DNA of 64,000 nt from an uncultured Clostridia bacterium (GTDB lineage: Bacteria > Bacillota > Clostridia > Monoglobales > Monoglobaceae). The notes under the pieces are model-generated. The model saw nothing but the letters and a program-made list of their open reading frames with translations, did no database searches and was not told where the DNA came from. Shown here piece by piece: positions 8,346 to 16,768 of the stretch (position 1 is its first letter; each line of letters starts with the position of its first letter). A program made the position numbers and the translations under genes. The stretch covers positions 1-64,000 of the forward strand of contig CAKSFQ010000012.1 of the NCBI GenBank assembly GCA_934454115.1, in the 5' to 3' direction.

Positions 8346-10463
8346 ATGAGTACAAACAACTTTATCCACATGTCCCCCTGGCTGGTTCTTGCAGCCGCAA
8401 TTTTAGGTTTATGCTTTGCAGCCTACAAATTCTTCTGGGTAAAAGCCAGACCGGAGGGCACCGAACAAATGGCACAGATTGCTGCAAAAATCCGCAAGGG
8501 CGCCATGGCCTATTTAAAACGCCAGTATAAAACTGTTGCGATCTTTTTTGTCTGCATGCTTGTCATTCTTTGTTTCATGGCATCGCTTAATATGCTGACC
8601 TGGTTCGTTCCCTTTGCCTTTTTAAGCGGCGGCTTTTTCTCCGGCCTTTCCGGTTTTATCGGCATGAAGATTGCGACCTACGCCAACTCCAGAACGGCCA
8701 ACGGCGCACGCGATGGATTAAATAAAGGTCTTAAAATTGCGTTTTCCAGCGGAACTGTTATGGGTCTTACCGTGGTTGGACTCGGTCTTTTGGATATCAG
8801 CGTATGGTTTCTGATTCTCCGTGCCGTATTCGGTAGCGCAGACGATGCCGTTAACCAAATCATGGGCGCAATGCTCACCTTTGGTATGGGTGCAAGCTCG
8901 ATGGCACTGTTTGCCAGAGTGGGCGGCGGTATCTTTACCAAGGCAGCCGATGTCGGTGCTGACCTGGTTGGTAAGGTCGAGGCCGGTATCCCGGAGGACG
9001 ACCCCAGAAACCCGGCGGTTATCGCAGACAATGTCGGTGACAATGTCGGTGATGTTGCCGGTATGGGCGCCGATCTTTACGAATCCTATGTCGGCTCAGT
9101 CATTTCCTCCGGTGCACTGGCTGCCGCCGCAGGTTTGAGCTTTGGCGGCGTTATCATCCCGATGCTGATTGCCGTAATCGGTATTATTTCTTCTATAATC
9201 GGTACCTTCTTCGTCAGCACCAAGGAGGGCGCGGATCAAAAAAGCCTGCTCTCCTCACTGCGCCGCGGTACCTATATCAGCTCTATTTTGGCCGCAATCG
9301 GCTCCGGCTTTTTGATTTATACAATTCTGCCGGAACATACCGGCGTTTTCTGGGCTGTCATTTCCGGCCTGGTTGCCGGCGTTTTAATCGGCTTTTTTAC
9401 CGAGTATTTTACTTCCGATTCCTACAAACCGACTCAAAAGCTGTCCAAATCCTCGGAAACCGGCAGTGCAACCATCATTATTGACGGCCTGGCGCTGGGT
9501 ATGTTATCGACCGCAATCCCGGTTATTATTGTTGCTATCTCGGTACTGATCAGCTACTTTGTATCCGGCGGCGCGCACAGCTTTGCGATGGGTCTTTACG
9601 GCGTTGGTATTTCTGCAGTCGGCATGCTTTCTACCTTGGGCATTACCTTGGCTACCGACGCTTACGGCCCGGTTGCCGATAATGCCGGCGGTATCGCCGA
9701 AATGGCAGGTCTGGAAGATACCGTCCGCGACCGTACCGACGCGCTTGATTCCCTGGGTAACACAACCGCCGCTACCGGAAAAGGCTTTGCCATCGGCAGC
9801 GCCGCTTTAACCGCTCTGGCGCTGATCGTGTCCTACACCGATAAGGTAACCGGCCTTGGCGGCGCCCTGGATCTTTCAATCACCAATCCGCCGGTGCTGA
9901 TCGGCCTGTTCATCGGCGCAATGCTGCCGTTTTTGTTCAGCGCATTCACCATGCAGGCAGTCGGCCGTGCCGCACAGAAGATTGTGGTTGAGGTACGCCG
10001 TCAGTTCAGAGAAATTAAAGGTCTGATGGAAGGAAAGACAGAGGCGGATTATGAGACCTGTGTTGATATCTGCACCCGTTCTTCGTTAAAAGAAATGATT
10101 CTCCCGGCAGCGCTCGGTATTGTTGCACCGATTATCGTCGGCCTGGTTCTGGGTGTAAACGGTGTTGTCGGCATGCTGGCCGGCGCACTGGTTTCCGGCT
10201 TTGCCATTGCGATTATGATGGCAAACTCCGGCGGCGCCTGGGATAACGCAAAAAAATATATTGAAGCCGGAAACTTCGGCGGCAAAGGCTCTGAAAATCA
10301 TAAGGCGGCCGTTGTCGGCGATACCGTCGGCGATCCGTTTAAAGATACCTCCGGCCCGTCCGTAAATATTTTGATTAAGCTTTTAACCATGGTTTCTATC
10401 GTTTTTGCCGGCTTAATCGTAAAGTACAATCTGTTTGACATGATTTCTCAGCTGTTCCGCTAA
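8346..10463 (+). CDS. hppA: membrane-bound ion-translocating pyrophosphatase (705 aa)
   Basis: This integral membrane enzyme hydrolyses PPi to pump H+ or Na+ out of the cytoplasm. Some 15-16 membrane helices are evident. Substrate-binding signatures are DVGADLVGKVE (about 202), DNVGDNVGDVAGMGADLYE (about 228) and DTVGDPFKDTSGPS near the C-terminus. At GNTTAATGKG (471-480) the residues are Ala475 and Gly478, the pattern of the K+-dependent class (the K+-independent class has Lys and Thr). Whether it moves Na+ or H+ cannot be decided by eye. The ATG at 8346 follows AAGGAGG. A strong terminator at 10477 makes it a single-gene unit. Confidence 0.95.
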   Translation: MSTNNFIHMSPWLVLAAAILGLCFAAYKFFWVKARPEGTEQMAQIAAKIRKGAMAYLKRQYKTVAIFFVCMLVILCFMASLNMLTWFVPFAFLSGGFFSGLSGFIGMKIATYANSRTANGARDGLNKGLKIAFSSGTVMGLTVVGLGLLDISVWFLILRAVFGSADDAVNQIMGAMLTFGMGASSMALFARVGGGIFTKAADVGADLVGKVEAGIPEDDPRNPAVIADNVGDNVGDVAGMGADLYESYVGSVISSGALAAAAGLSFGGVIIPMLIAVIGIISSIIGTFFVSTKEGADQKSLLSSLRRGTYISSILAAIGSGFLIYTILPEHTGVFWAVISGLVAGVLIGFFTEYFTSDSYKPTQKLSKSSETGSATIIIDGLALGMLSTAIPVIIVAISVLISYFVSGGAHSFAMGLYGVGISAVGMLSTLGITLATDAYGPVADNAGGIAEMAGLEDTVRDRTDALDSLGNTTAATGKGFAIGSAALTALALIVSYTDKVTGLGGALDLSITNPPVLIGLFIGAMLPFLFSAFTMQAVGRAAQKIVVEVRRQFREIKGLMEGKTEADYETCVDICTRSSLKEMILPAALGIVAPIIVGLVLGVNGVVGMLAGALVSGFAIAIMMANSGGAWDNAKKYIEAGNFGGKGSENHKAAVVGDTVGDPFKDTSGPSVNILIKLLTMVSIVFAGLIVKYNLFDMISQLFR

Positions 10464-10476
10464 ACGTAACGCTCAA

Positions 10477-10510
10477 GCCGTCCCCATCTTCGGGGGCGGC
10501 TTTTCTTTTT
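10477..10510 (+). terminator. intrinsic terminator of hppA
   Basis: A GC-rich hairpin, GCCGTCCCC / GGGGGCGGC with loop ATCTTC, is followed by TTTTCTTTTT. Confidence 0.9.
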
Positions 10511-10593
10511 TCCTCTCCTTTTTGACAGGGCAAAATATTATCCTTCTTTTTTCTTCAAAATCAGAAAAAAATTTCAATATTTCCTTTTCCCAT

Positions 10594-10627
10594 TTCGACA
10601 GATCAAATGGTAAATTATGGATATAAT
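10594..10627 (+). promoter_or_regulatory. spoIIE promoter with Spo0A box and 21-bp spacer
   Basis: TTCGACA at 10594-10600 is a perfect 0A box. If its last six bases (TCGACA) serve as the -35 site, the distance to TATAAT (10622-10627) is 21 bp. This matches what is known of the Bacillus subtilis spoIIE promoter, a sigma-A promoter with a too-long spacer that needs Spo0A~P. Regulation here is inferred from that. Confidence 0.75.
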
Positions 10628-10658
10628 GGTTTTGTAATTGTTACGGAGGTGAAGAACA

Positions 10659-13016
10659 TTGAAAGCTACAAAAGAAGGAAAGGAAATGGAGATTGCCCTG
10701 ATATCCCCCCATAAGGTGAAGAAAGAAAGAAGGGCGCTGCCCGACATCAAGGTTTCGGATCTTTTGATCCGCAGTCTCGGCTTTTTTGCGGCGCGCGCCG
10801 TGCCGCTGCCGCAGCTCGCCCCCTTTGGTCTGGCCTTTCTTGCGATGGATCGCAATTTTTCTGTTAAAAATTTATGGTCGCTGCTGATGGTGATTGCCGG
10901 TTATGCCAGCTTAATGGACGGGTTTTCTCTGCGCTATATCGGCGCCTGTCTGGCCTTTGAGGTCATGCTCTTTTTTTTGGATCGCGGCGAAGAACTGTCC
11001 CCGCGCAGCGCGCTGACAACGGCCGGCGGCGGAATTGTCGTGTTTCATTTGCTGGAGATTCTTTGGACAGGCTTTGTCTCAAGCGCCGTCATCACTACGG
11101 TTTTGGATTTCTTTCTGGTTTCGCTCGGCGTTTTGGTATTTGACCGCAGCCGCGGCATAATGAACCTGAAAAAGATGCAAACCGGTATTCCGACCGAGGA
11201 AGAAAAACTCAGCCTATGTATGACTGCCGGCATTGTTTTGCTTAGTTTTCAAAGCATTGCATGGCCTCCCTATGTTTCACTCTCCAACTTCCTCGGATTT
11301 TGGGTGCTTGGCATTGCCGCCATTTCCGGCGGTTTTATGCCGGCGACCGCTGCCGGTATGTTTTTAGGACTGCTTCTTGGGCTTCGGGAGGATCTTTTAA
11401 CCTACCTCGCCGTCTTTGCTTCCTGCGGTTTTCTCTGCGGCATGGCCGCCCGTTTTCACAAATTGGCAGCCGCGGCTGTTATTGCGCTTGGCGGCGGCTT
11501 TTTATCCCTTTACAGTATGACGGGCGGTTTTCCCTCCCTTCCTGTTGCAGATCCGCTGCTCGGCGCCGCCGCGCTGATTTTTACTCCAAAGCGCGTCTTT
11601 TATGAGGTGCGGCGTTTTGTCAGCTTTGCCCCTGCTTCCAAAGAAACCAATAACCCGGCTGCGCAGCGGCTGCTCTCAAAACTTTCCCTCACCGCGGATT
11701 CGTTTGAGACTTTGTCAAATACCTTTGTCCGCTTGTCGGACAATCAGGATCAGGTGGATATGCAGGATATTGCCATGCTGTTTGATACGGCGGCCGATCA
11801 CATCTGCCGTGACTGCAGCCGTGTTCATGTTTGTTGGAATAAGAATTTTAACGCCACTTATCAAACCATGTTTAAATTTTTAGAGATTATGGAACGCAAG
11901 GGCTCTCTCAACCCGGAGGATATCGACCCGGTTTTTTCGGATAACTGCCTACACCTTTCTCCCCTCACCCGCGAAATCAACCGCCTTTTTGAAATTTATA
12001 AAATCAACCAGGTGTGGAAAGGAAAGCTGCGCGAAAATCGCGACCTGATCAGTCAGCAGTTCCACGGCGTATCTGAAATCCTATATCAAATGACGGAGGA
12101 GCTTAAAACAACCGCCGCACCGGACTACTGTTCCGCACAGGAGATTCAAAACCGTTTAAAGCAAAAGGGCTGTCTTACGGATTCGGTGATGGTGATGCAC
12201 GGCACAAACGGCCGTCAGACCGTACATATCACCCCGTACGAGACAGAAAATCCCCTGCCGGAAGAAACCGTCCTAATTTTAAACGATGTACTGGGTAAAA
12301 AATTTGTTTCCTACAATCGACACCCCTCTTTGGTATCTAAGACGCCGACCTGTCTTTTTTTAGAGGAACCTCCCTTAAAAATAGAGGCCTCCTTTGCCTG
12401 TGCGGAAAAAGGTGACGAATGCGGCGATTCTCATATGCTCCGCCTTTTAAACGGCGGAAAGTACATTGCCACACTAAGTGACGGTATGGGAACCGGCCAC
12501 CGTGCCAACCGGGAGAGCAGTGCCATTATCTCTCTGCTTGAGGATTTTATGAATGCCGGCTTTGACAAAACCGTGGCAGTAAAGCTGATTAACTCGGTCA
12601 TGGTGATGAAATCCGCGGCAGAGGCCTTTGCAACCGTTGATATGTGTATGGTCGATCTCTATACCGGAGAAGCCGAATTTATCAAAAACGGTGCGGAACC
12701 CAGCTATATCAAGAGAAAACAAAATACCGAGACTGTCCGATCCTCCTCGCTGCCGGTCGGGATTCTTTCCGGCCTGGAAATTGAAACCTTTGCTCATACG
12801 CTAAAAGACGGCGATATGGTGATTATGGCAAGCGACGGCATCTCGCTGCGCGGTGAATCCGGAAACTGGCTCCGCAGTGCGATCGATCACGCGCCCTCGG
12901 ATATCTCACCAAAGGATCTGTCAGACTTTATCTTGCAGGAATCCATTGCGCGAAAGGGCGGCAGCGCCGACGACGATATGACCGTCATCGTACTGCGTGC
13001 CGTTTCTATCTCCTGA
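10659..13016 (+). CDS. spoIIE: stage II sporulation protein E, PP2C-type phosphatase (785 aa)
   Basis: SpoIIE dephosphorylates the anti-anti-sigma factor SpoIIAA and so activates sigma-F in the forespore; it also acts at the polar septum. The N-terminal 300 residues hold about ten membrane helices, residues 320-550 form a helical regulatory region with conserved cysteines (CRDCSRVHVCW), and the C-terminal 220 residues are the phosphatase with LSDGMGTGHRANRES, MASDGIS and DDDMTVIVL metal-binding motifs. The start is TTG with GGAGGTG eight bases upstream; an ATG nine codons on is the alternative. This gene is the best evidence that the organism forms spores. Confidence 0.95.
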   Translation: MKATKEGKEMEIALISPHKVKKERRALPDIKVSDLLIRSLGFFAARAVPLPQLAPFGLAFLAMDRNFSVKNLWSLLMVIAGYASLMDGFSLRYIGACLAFEVMLFFLDRGEELSPRSALTTAGGGIVVFHLLEILWTGFVSSAVITTVLDFFLVSLGVLVFDRSRGIMNLKKMQTGIPTEEEKLSLCMTAGIVLLSFQSIAWPPYVSLSNFLGFWVLGIAAISGGFMPATAAGMFLGLLLGLREDLLTYLAVFASCGFLCGMAARFHKLAAAAVIALGGGFLSLYSMTGGFPSLPVADPLLGAAALIFTPKRVFYEVRRFVSFAPASKETNNPAAQRLLSKLSLTADSFETLSNTFVRLSDNQDQVDMQDIAMLFDTAADHICRDCSRVHVCWNKNFNATYQTMFKFLEIMERKGSLNPEDIDPVFSDNCLHLSPLTREINRLFEIYKINQVWKGKLRENRDLISQQFHGVSEILYQMTEELKTTAAPDYCSAQEIQNRLKQKGCLTDSVMVMHGTNGRQTVHITPYETENPLPEETVLILNDVLGKKFVSYNRHPSLVSKTPTCLFLEEPPLKIEASFACAEKGDECGDSHMLRLLNGGKYIATLSDGMGTGHRANRESSAIISLLEDFMNAGFDKTVAVKLINSVMVMKSAAEAFATVDMCMVDLYTGEAEFIKNGAEPSYIKRKQNTETVRSSSLPVGILSGLEIETFAHTLKDGDMVIMASDGISLRGESGNWLRSAIDHAPSDISPKDLSDFILQESIARKGGSADDDMTVIVLRAVSIS

Positions 13017-13032
13017 TTTCTTTTTTATTTTC

Positions 13033-13061
13033 TTGTCAAATACGACATTTTACGCTATAAT
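13033..13061 (+). promoter_or_regulatory. sigma-A-type promoter of rdgB
   Basis: TTGTCA, a 17-bp spacer and TATAAT, 26 bp before the start codon; GCAGGAGG is the ribosome site. Confidence 0.75.
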
Positions 13062-13087
13062 AAAAAAAACAGCAGGAGGTTCTTTTC

Positions 13088-13678
13088 ATGAAAACCTATA
13101 TACTAGCGAGCAAAAATGCACATAAAGCAAGGGAAATCAAAGATATATTAGGCGATGATTTTCATATTATGACCCAGACCGAGGCCGGTGTCGGCGATAT
13201 TGAGGTGGTTGAGGACGGCAAAACGTTTGAAGAAAACGCCATCAAAAAGGCGCAGGCGATCATGCAGGCCACCGGAAAACCCACCATTGCCGATGACAGC
13301 GGCCTGTGCGTGGATGCACTCGGCGGCGCGCCCGGCGTTTATACGGCACGCTACGCCGGAGAAAATGCCACGGACGCGGAGAATATCCAAAAGCTTCTCT
13401 TAGCGCTTTCCGATGTACCGCTGCAAGATCGCACCGCACACTTTGTCTGCGTGATCGCGGTTGCAGAGCCGGGACAGGAAATCCGTACCTTTTACGGTAA
13501 ATGCAGCGGACGGATTGCTCTCACTCCGTCCGGCGAGGACGGATTCGGCTACGATCCGATCTTTTACTATCCGCGCTATGACAAAACCTTGGCAGATCTT
13601 CCTCCTTACGTTAAAAATACCATCAGTCACCGCAGCGCCGCGCTCCAGCTGGTCGCTGAGGATGTGAAAAACCGCTGA
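13088..13678 (+). CDS. rdgB: XTP/dITP diphosphatase, RdgB/HAM1 family (196 aa)
   Basis: This house-cleaning enzyme hydrolyses deaminated purine nucleotides (XTP, ITP, dITP) to monophosphates, keeping them out of DNA and RNA. Family blocks are present from the start: ILASKNAHKAREIKDIL, the EDGKTFEENAIKKA segment, ADDSGLCVDALGGAPGVYTARYAG, and GEDGFGYDPIFYYP with SHRSAAL near the end. Length is normal for the family. It has its own promoter and is followed by the DnaA-box-like intergenic region, with no gene partner. Confidence 0.95.
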   Translation: MKTYILASKNAHKAREIKDILGDDFHIMTQTEAGVGDIEVVEDGKTFEENAIKKAQAIMQATGKPTIADDSGLCVDALGGAPGVYTARYAGENATDAENIQKLLLALSDVPLQDRTAHFVCVIAVAEPGQEIRTFYGKCSGRIALTPSGEDGFGYDPIFYYPRYDKTLADLPPYVKNTISHRSAALQLVAEDVKNR

Positions 13679-13910
13679 CTTTTCCACGCTTTTCCTGTTG
13701 ATAAAATGTGGACGGCCTGTGTGAAAAATATTTCCTCTCAATCGACATTGGAAAGTGTGGAAAACAAAACCAAGTTATTCAGAGCTTATCCCATGCCTCT
13801 CTTTGAAGTTGTGACGGGATAAGCTCTCCTTTTCCCCTTTTTCCACACCCCCAACAACCGCGACAGCAACTAAAATATAATATATATATGATATATATAA
13901 AACACATACT
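13679..13910. other. intergenic cluster of DnaA-box-like sites beside an AT-rich tract
   Basis: Three 9-mers lie within 170 bp: TTTTCCACG (13680-13688), TGTGGAAAA (13756-13764, reverse of TTTTCCACA) and TTTTCCACA (13839-13847); a further TGTGGAC starts at 13707. The consensus DnaA box is TTATCCACA, so the two best differ at one position. An AT-only tract with TATATATATGATATATATA follows at 13871-13902. This is the build of a replication origin or of a DnaA-controlled region, but it lies 36 kb from dnaA. The rest of the gap up to 13990 holds nothing recognised. Confidence 0.45.
13781..13842 (+). terminator. long-loop inverted repeat with T-rich tail, possible rdgB terminator
   Basis: A perfect 12-bp stem (AGAGCTTATCCC / GGGATAAGCTCT) has a 23-nt loop and is followed by CCTTTTCCCCTTTTT. 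It may end rdgB transcription. The large loop and its place inside the DnaA-box cluster leave open a DNA-level role. Confidence 0.45.
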
Positions 13911-13990
13911 TCCTCATTCTTAGGATACCCGGATTGCACCTGTTTGATACCACTTATCAAAAAAAATTTTTTTTATTTCTAAAATAATCC

Positions 13991-14019
13991 TTTACCATCG
14001 TTTTTTTCTGTGGTATACT
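13991..14019 (+). promoter_or_regulatory. sigma-A-type promoter of the sensor kinase gene
   Basis: TTTACC, a 17-bp spacer and TATACT, 46 bp upstream of the GTG start. Confidence 0.65.
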
Positions 14020-14065
14020 GGTAGGCGAACAATCGAAAAAGGGAGAAAATGGGGGTGCACAATCG

Positions 14066-15850
14066 GTGTTTTATCAGCTATATTTTCGGCTGACCGCAAA
14101 GGTTATGGCGGCCGTTTTGACCGCGGTACTGATTGTCGGCGCCATTTGTTTTTATACAGACATATCTTCTGCGGAAGATCGTTTTTATGACGCAGCAAAA
14201 GAGGTATCGGGCAGTGAGCTGCCGGACAAACTTCGTGATTTTTATGAGAGCGGTAAGGACGATGCGGCAATTGCTGCGCTGATGGAACGGGAAATCTTAA
14301 ACTATGCCGGAAAGCTTGGACTGACCGAAAATCGGAGCTGTTATGTCTTATCCGCCAGGGATTTGAGCGTGATTTCGCCGCCCTCACTGTCATCGGGTCA
14401 GATGAGTGAAACCAAAAACCTAAGCGCAGCCATGCGCGGCGGCAAAGGTGAGAAATCGGGACTTTTTGATCAGAGTATGGACTATGCCTATTTTATCAAA
14501 AACGGCAGTCGGAACGAGGACGGTCTGATTTTATACATCCGCGACAATAAAGTGGAAATCCGTGAGATTATGGCCTCATCCGTGAGAAATATCCTTTTTT
14601 CCGTTTTGATCGCCCTTTTGGCGGCGGCCGGCGTAGGATTTTGGATGACTTATACCATGGTTCGGCCGTTGAATCTTTTAAAACGCAGGATTGATCGCTT
14701 TGCGGAGGGGGATTTTGCGCCGGGGCTTGAAAAGCTGCCCTCCGGCGAGATGGGCAATCTGATCCGTTCATTTAACCGGATTGGGACGGCTATGAACGAG
14801 AGTATCAAACAGAATAATACCCAAAAACATAAGGTAGAGGTTATTTTAGAGCATATTAACAACGGGATTATTGCCTTTGACACCAATCAGAAGGTACTGC
14901 ATATCAACCCTGCCGCAAAGAGGATGTTTCATATTGAAAATCCCGAAACGCTGCGTTTTGATGGATTTTTTAAAAAATACCATGCCGATATTTGCATGGC
15001 GGAGTTTATGTATTTGGAGCGGTCTAAGACCGAAAAAAGAGAGCTTTTGGTCGGCAGTGACCATATTAAGACTTCTCTTGTGCCGTTTCAGATGGATCAT
15101 GATAAGGTTGCCGGCGTGGTATGTGTGTTTGAGGACGTGACGGAGCAGTTTAACTTAGAGAGCGCGCGTCAAAAATTTGTAGCAGAGGTATCGCACGAAT
15201 TAAAAACACCGCTGACGACCATTCGTACTTATACCGAAACCTTGCTGAGCGGTTATCTGGACGATAAAAAGACGGCGACCAGCCTTTTAAAAACTGTGGA
15301 AAAAGAGACGGATAAAATGACTGCGCTGGTACAAAATCTATTGATTTTAAACCGCTTTGATATGCAGCGTGTCGATACAAATAAGGAATTTTTCTCGATT
15401 GACGCAATGCTGCGGCGGCTGACCGACATGTTTTGTCTGGAGGCGGAGCAAAAGGGGTTGAATCTGACTTATAACCGTATGACCGAAATTCACGATATTT
15501 ACGCGGATGAGGATCAGATTGAGCGGGCAGTAAAGAATATTATATCCAATTCCATCCGCTATTGTTCGAAAGGGGATAAAATCCAGATATACGCCGGAAC
15601 CCTGTATAATAATGTTTATATCAAGGTAGAGGACAGCGGAAAGGGAATCCCGAAGGCGGATCTTTCCCATGTGTTTGAGCGGTTTTATCGGGTGGATAAA
15701 GCGAGAAGCCGCGAGAAAGGAGGGACCGGTCTCGGCCTTTCCATCACCAAGGAGATTATCGAAAATCACGGCGGCACCATCCAGATTGAGAGCGAGTTTG
15801 GGCGGTTTACCCGTGTGACCGTCAACCTTCCGGCCAGTAAAGTGGAATAA
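14066..15850 (+). CDS. sensor histidine kinase, WalK/PhoR-like architecture, orphan (594 aa)
   Basis: Two membrane helices (about 13-31 and 174-197) flank a 140-residue extracytoplasmic sensor domain. A HAMP domain (about 198-250), a PAS domain (about 258-355), a HisKA domain with the phospho-acceptor His377 in SHELKTPLTTIRTY, and a HATPase domain with N box NIISNSIRY, DSGKGI, FERFYRVD and GGTGLGLSI follow. All catalytic motifs are present. The order is that of WalK and PhoR. Unlike those, no response regulator gene is adjacent on either side: rdgB lies upstream and convergent genes downstream. The start is GTG; the in-frame alternatives are poorer. Its partner and signal cannot be told from here. 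Confidence 0.88.
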   Translation: MFYQLYFRLTAKVMAAVLTAVLIVGAICFYTDISSAEDRFYDAAKEVSGSELPDKLRDFYESGKDDAAIAALMEREILNYAGKLGLTENRSCYVLSARDLSVISPPSLSSGQMSETKNLSAAMRGGKGEKSGLFDQSMDYAYFIKNGSRNEDGLILYIRDNKVEIREIMASSVRNILFSVLIALLAAAGVGFWMTYTMVRPLNLLKRRIDRFAEGDFAPGLEKLPSGEMGNLIRSFNRIGTAMNESIKQNNTQKHKVEVILEHINNGIIAFDTNQKVLHINPAAKRMFHIENPETLRFDGFFKKYHADICMAEFMYLERSKTEKRELLVGSDHIKTSLVPFQMDHDKVAGVVCVFEDVTEQFNLESARQKFVAEVSHELKTPLTTIRTYTETLLSGYLDDKKTATSLLKTVEKETDKMTALVQNLLILNRFDMQRVDTNKEFFSIDAMLRRLTDMFCLEAEQKGLNLTYNRMTEIHDIYADEDQIERAVKNIISNSIRYCSKGDKIQIYAGTLYNNVYIKVEDSGKGIPKADLSHVFERFYRVDKARSREKGGTGLGLSITKEIIENHGGTIQIESEFGRFTRVTVNLPASKVE

Positions 15851-15879
15851 AAAAAGAAAGGCGGCGCCTTTCTTTTTTT
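15849..15879. terminator. bidirectional intrinsic terminator
   Basis: A 14-bp stem (AAAAAAAGAAAGGC / GCCTTTCTTTTTTT) with a 3-base loop serves the kinase gene and overlaps the stop codon of the convergent SLOG gene. Confidence 0.85.
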
Positions 15880-16402
15880 ACGGGCAATAGACGTTACAGA
15901 TAAGAAGTCCTTTTTGTTTTGCGTACTCATAGGAGATTTTTGTACCGCCTTTTGATGGACGCAACAAGAGGTCTTTTTTATAATGCTGATGGGGAAGAAT
16001 GTAATTTTTGTTATAGTAAATAATGGCATATTTGCTATTTTGAATCATTTCATAATTTCTTTCAATATAGACTGCCTTTCCGGCATGGTATAGTTGATCC
16101 GGAAAGTAGGTATCTTCATATCTTTCTAAAAGATAAGACCGATATTGATCATCAATATAAGGAAATTCGGCTCTTACGTAGATTCTCTTAAGATTAGGAT
16201 ATTTTGTTTTAAATCTGCTTACAATTTTGTAGCATAAACGATCAAATTGACTTTTACTTCCGAATAAAAAAGTGTCAACATGATGATTGATGATTAAGTT
16301 TTCAATTGCGGATGTTATATCATTGACAAGTTTATCGTCGGATATGATTTTTCGGTGTCCAAAGAAACAACAGGTATTTAATTTTTGAATTTCAATTCGC
16401 AT
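15878..16402 (-). CDS. SLOG-family (DUF1273-like) protein (174 aa)
   Basis: The N-terminal block CCFFGHRKI, followed by a helix and FLFGSKSQFDRLCYKIV and then KRIYVRAEFPYI, is the pattern of the DUF1273/YpsA branch of the SLOG superfamily, Rossmann-like proteins thought to bind nucleotides or their derivatives. The C-terminal part has KYAIIYYN and SKGGTKISYEYAKQKG, typical of the same fold. The SLOG superfamily is linked by others to nucleotide signalling and conflict systems; what this member does is unknown. Base composition is clearly more AT-rich than the neighbours, suggesting transfer. It is divergent from a ribbon-helix-helix gene with operator-like palindromes between. Confidence 0.7.
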   Translation of the reverse strand: MRIEIQKLNTCCFFGHRKIISDDKLVNDITSAIENLIINHHVDTFLFGSKSQFDRLCYKIVSRFKTKYPNLKRIYVRAEFPYIDDQYRSYLLERYEDTYFPDQLYHAGKAVYIERNYEMIQNSKYAIIYYNKNYILPHQHYKKDLLLRPSKGGTKISYEYAKQKGLLICNVYCP

Positions 16403-16424
16403 AGTATCACCATTTTAAAAATTT

Positions 16425-16447
16425 TATAGATATACAGTATATCTATA
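16425..16447. promoter_or_regulatory. operator-like perfect palindrome 1
   Basis: Two 11-bp arms (TATAGATATAC / GTATATCTATA) flank a single A. Its core ATATACAGTATAT is shared with the second palindrome 50 bp away. It lies 23 bp before the SLOG start codon, so a bound protein would block that gene. Confidence 0.7.
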
Positions 16448-16474
16448 AGGTGCATTATATCACAAAATAAACAT

Positions 16475-16501
16475 AAAATAAATATACAATATATTTATTT
16501 T
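16475..16501. promoter_or_regulatory. operator-like perfect palindrome 2
   Basis: Twelve-base-pair arms (AAATAAATATA-type) flank CAA. The core ATATACAATATAT differs from palindrome 1 at one base. It ends 11 bp before the ribbon-helix-helix start codon, so autorepression is likely. Confidence 0.7.
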
Positions 16502-16512
16502 GGGGTGATAAT

Positions 16513-16725
16513 ATGTCTGTAAAGAGTGTATCGATCAGAATTGAAGAAGAAATGCTGCAAAAAATTGCGTATGTGGCAGAGTATGAGGGAAGAAGTATAA
16601 ACAGTCACATTCTTGTTTTGATTCGGAATAACATCAAAGTGTTTGAAGAAAAAAACGGCGTCATCGAGGGAAGAATCTATCCGGACTGCAATGTAAAACC
16701 GGGTAGCAAACGAAAAGAAGAATAA
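16513..16725 (+). CDS. ribbon-helix-helix (Arc-like) DNA-binding protein (70 aa)
   Basis: The strand VKSVSIRIEEEM, a first helix, the RSINSHILVLIRNNI second helix and a charged tail (FEEKNG) give the Arc/MetJ fold; such proteins bind palindromes as paired dimers. The extra 20 residues (RIYPDCNVKPGSKRKEE) have no known role. It starts right after a perfect palindrome and shares its control region with the divergent SLOG gene, so it is probably the repressor of both. The arrangement resembles antitoxin-regulator modules, but no toxin-like motif is recognised in the partner. AT-rich like its neighbour. Confidence 0.75.
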   Translation: MSVKSVSIRIEEEMLQKIAYVAEYEGRSINSHILVLIRNNIKVFEEKNGVIEGRIYPDCNVKPGSKRKEE

Positions 16726-16738
16726 AAGGATAAAAATA

Positions 16739-16768
16739 ATCCGCAGACCTTTGTCTGCGGATTTATTT
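16739..16768. terminator. bidirectional intrinsic terminator
   Basis: A 10-bp stem (ATCCGCAGAC / GTCTGCGGAT) with loop CTTT has T-rich tails on both strands, separating the regulator gene from the convergent acyl-CoA ligase gene. Confidence 0.88.

Noticed and set aside
10684..10690. ATG start for spoIIE nine codons downstream of the TTG
   Set aside because: It is possible, but the GGAGGTG site is placed ideally for the TTG; kept only as an alternative.
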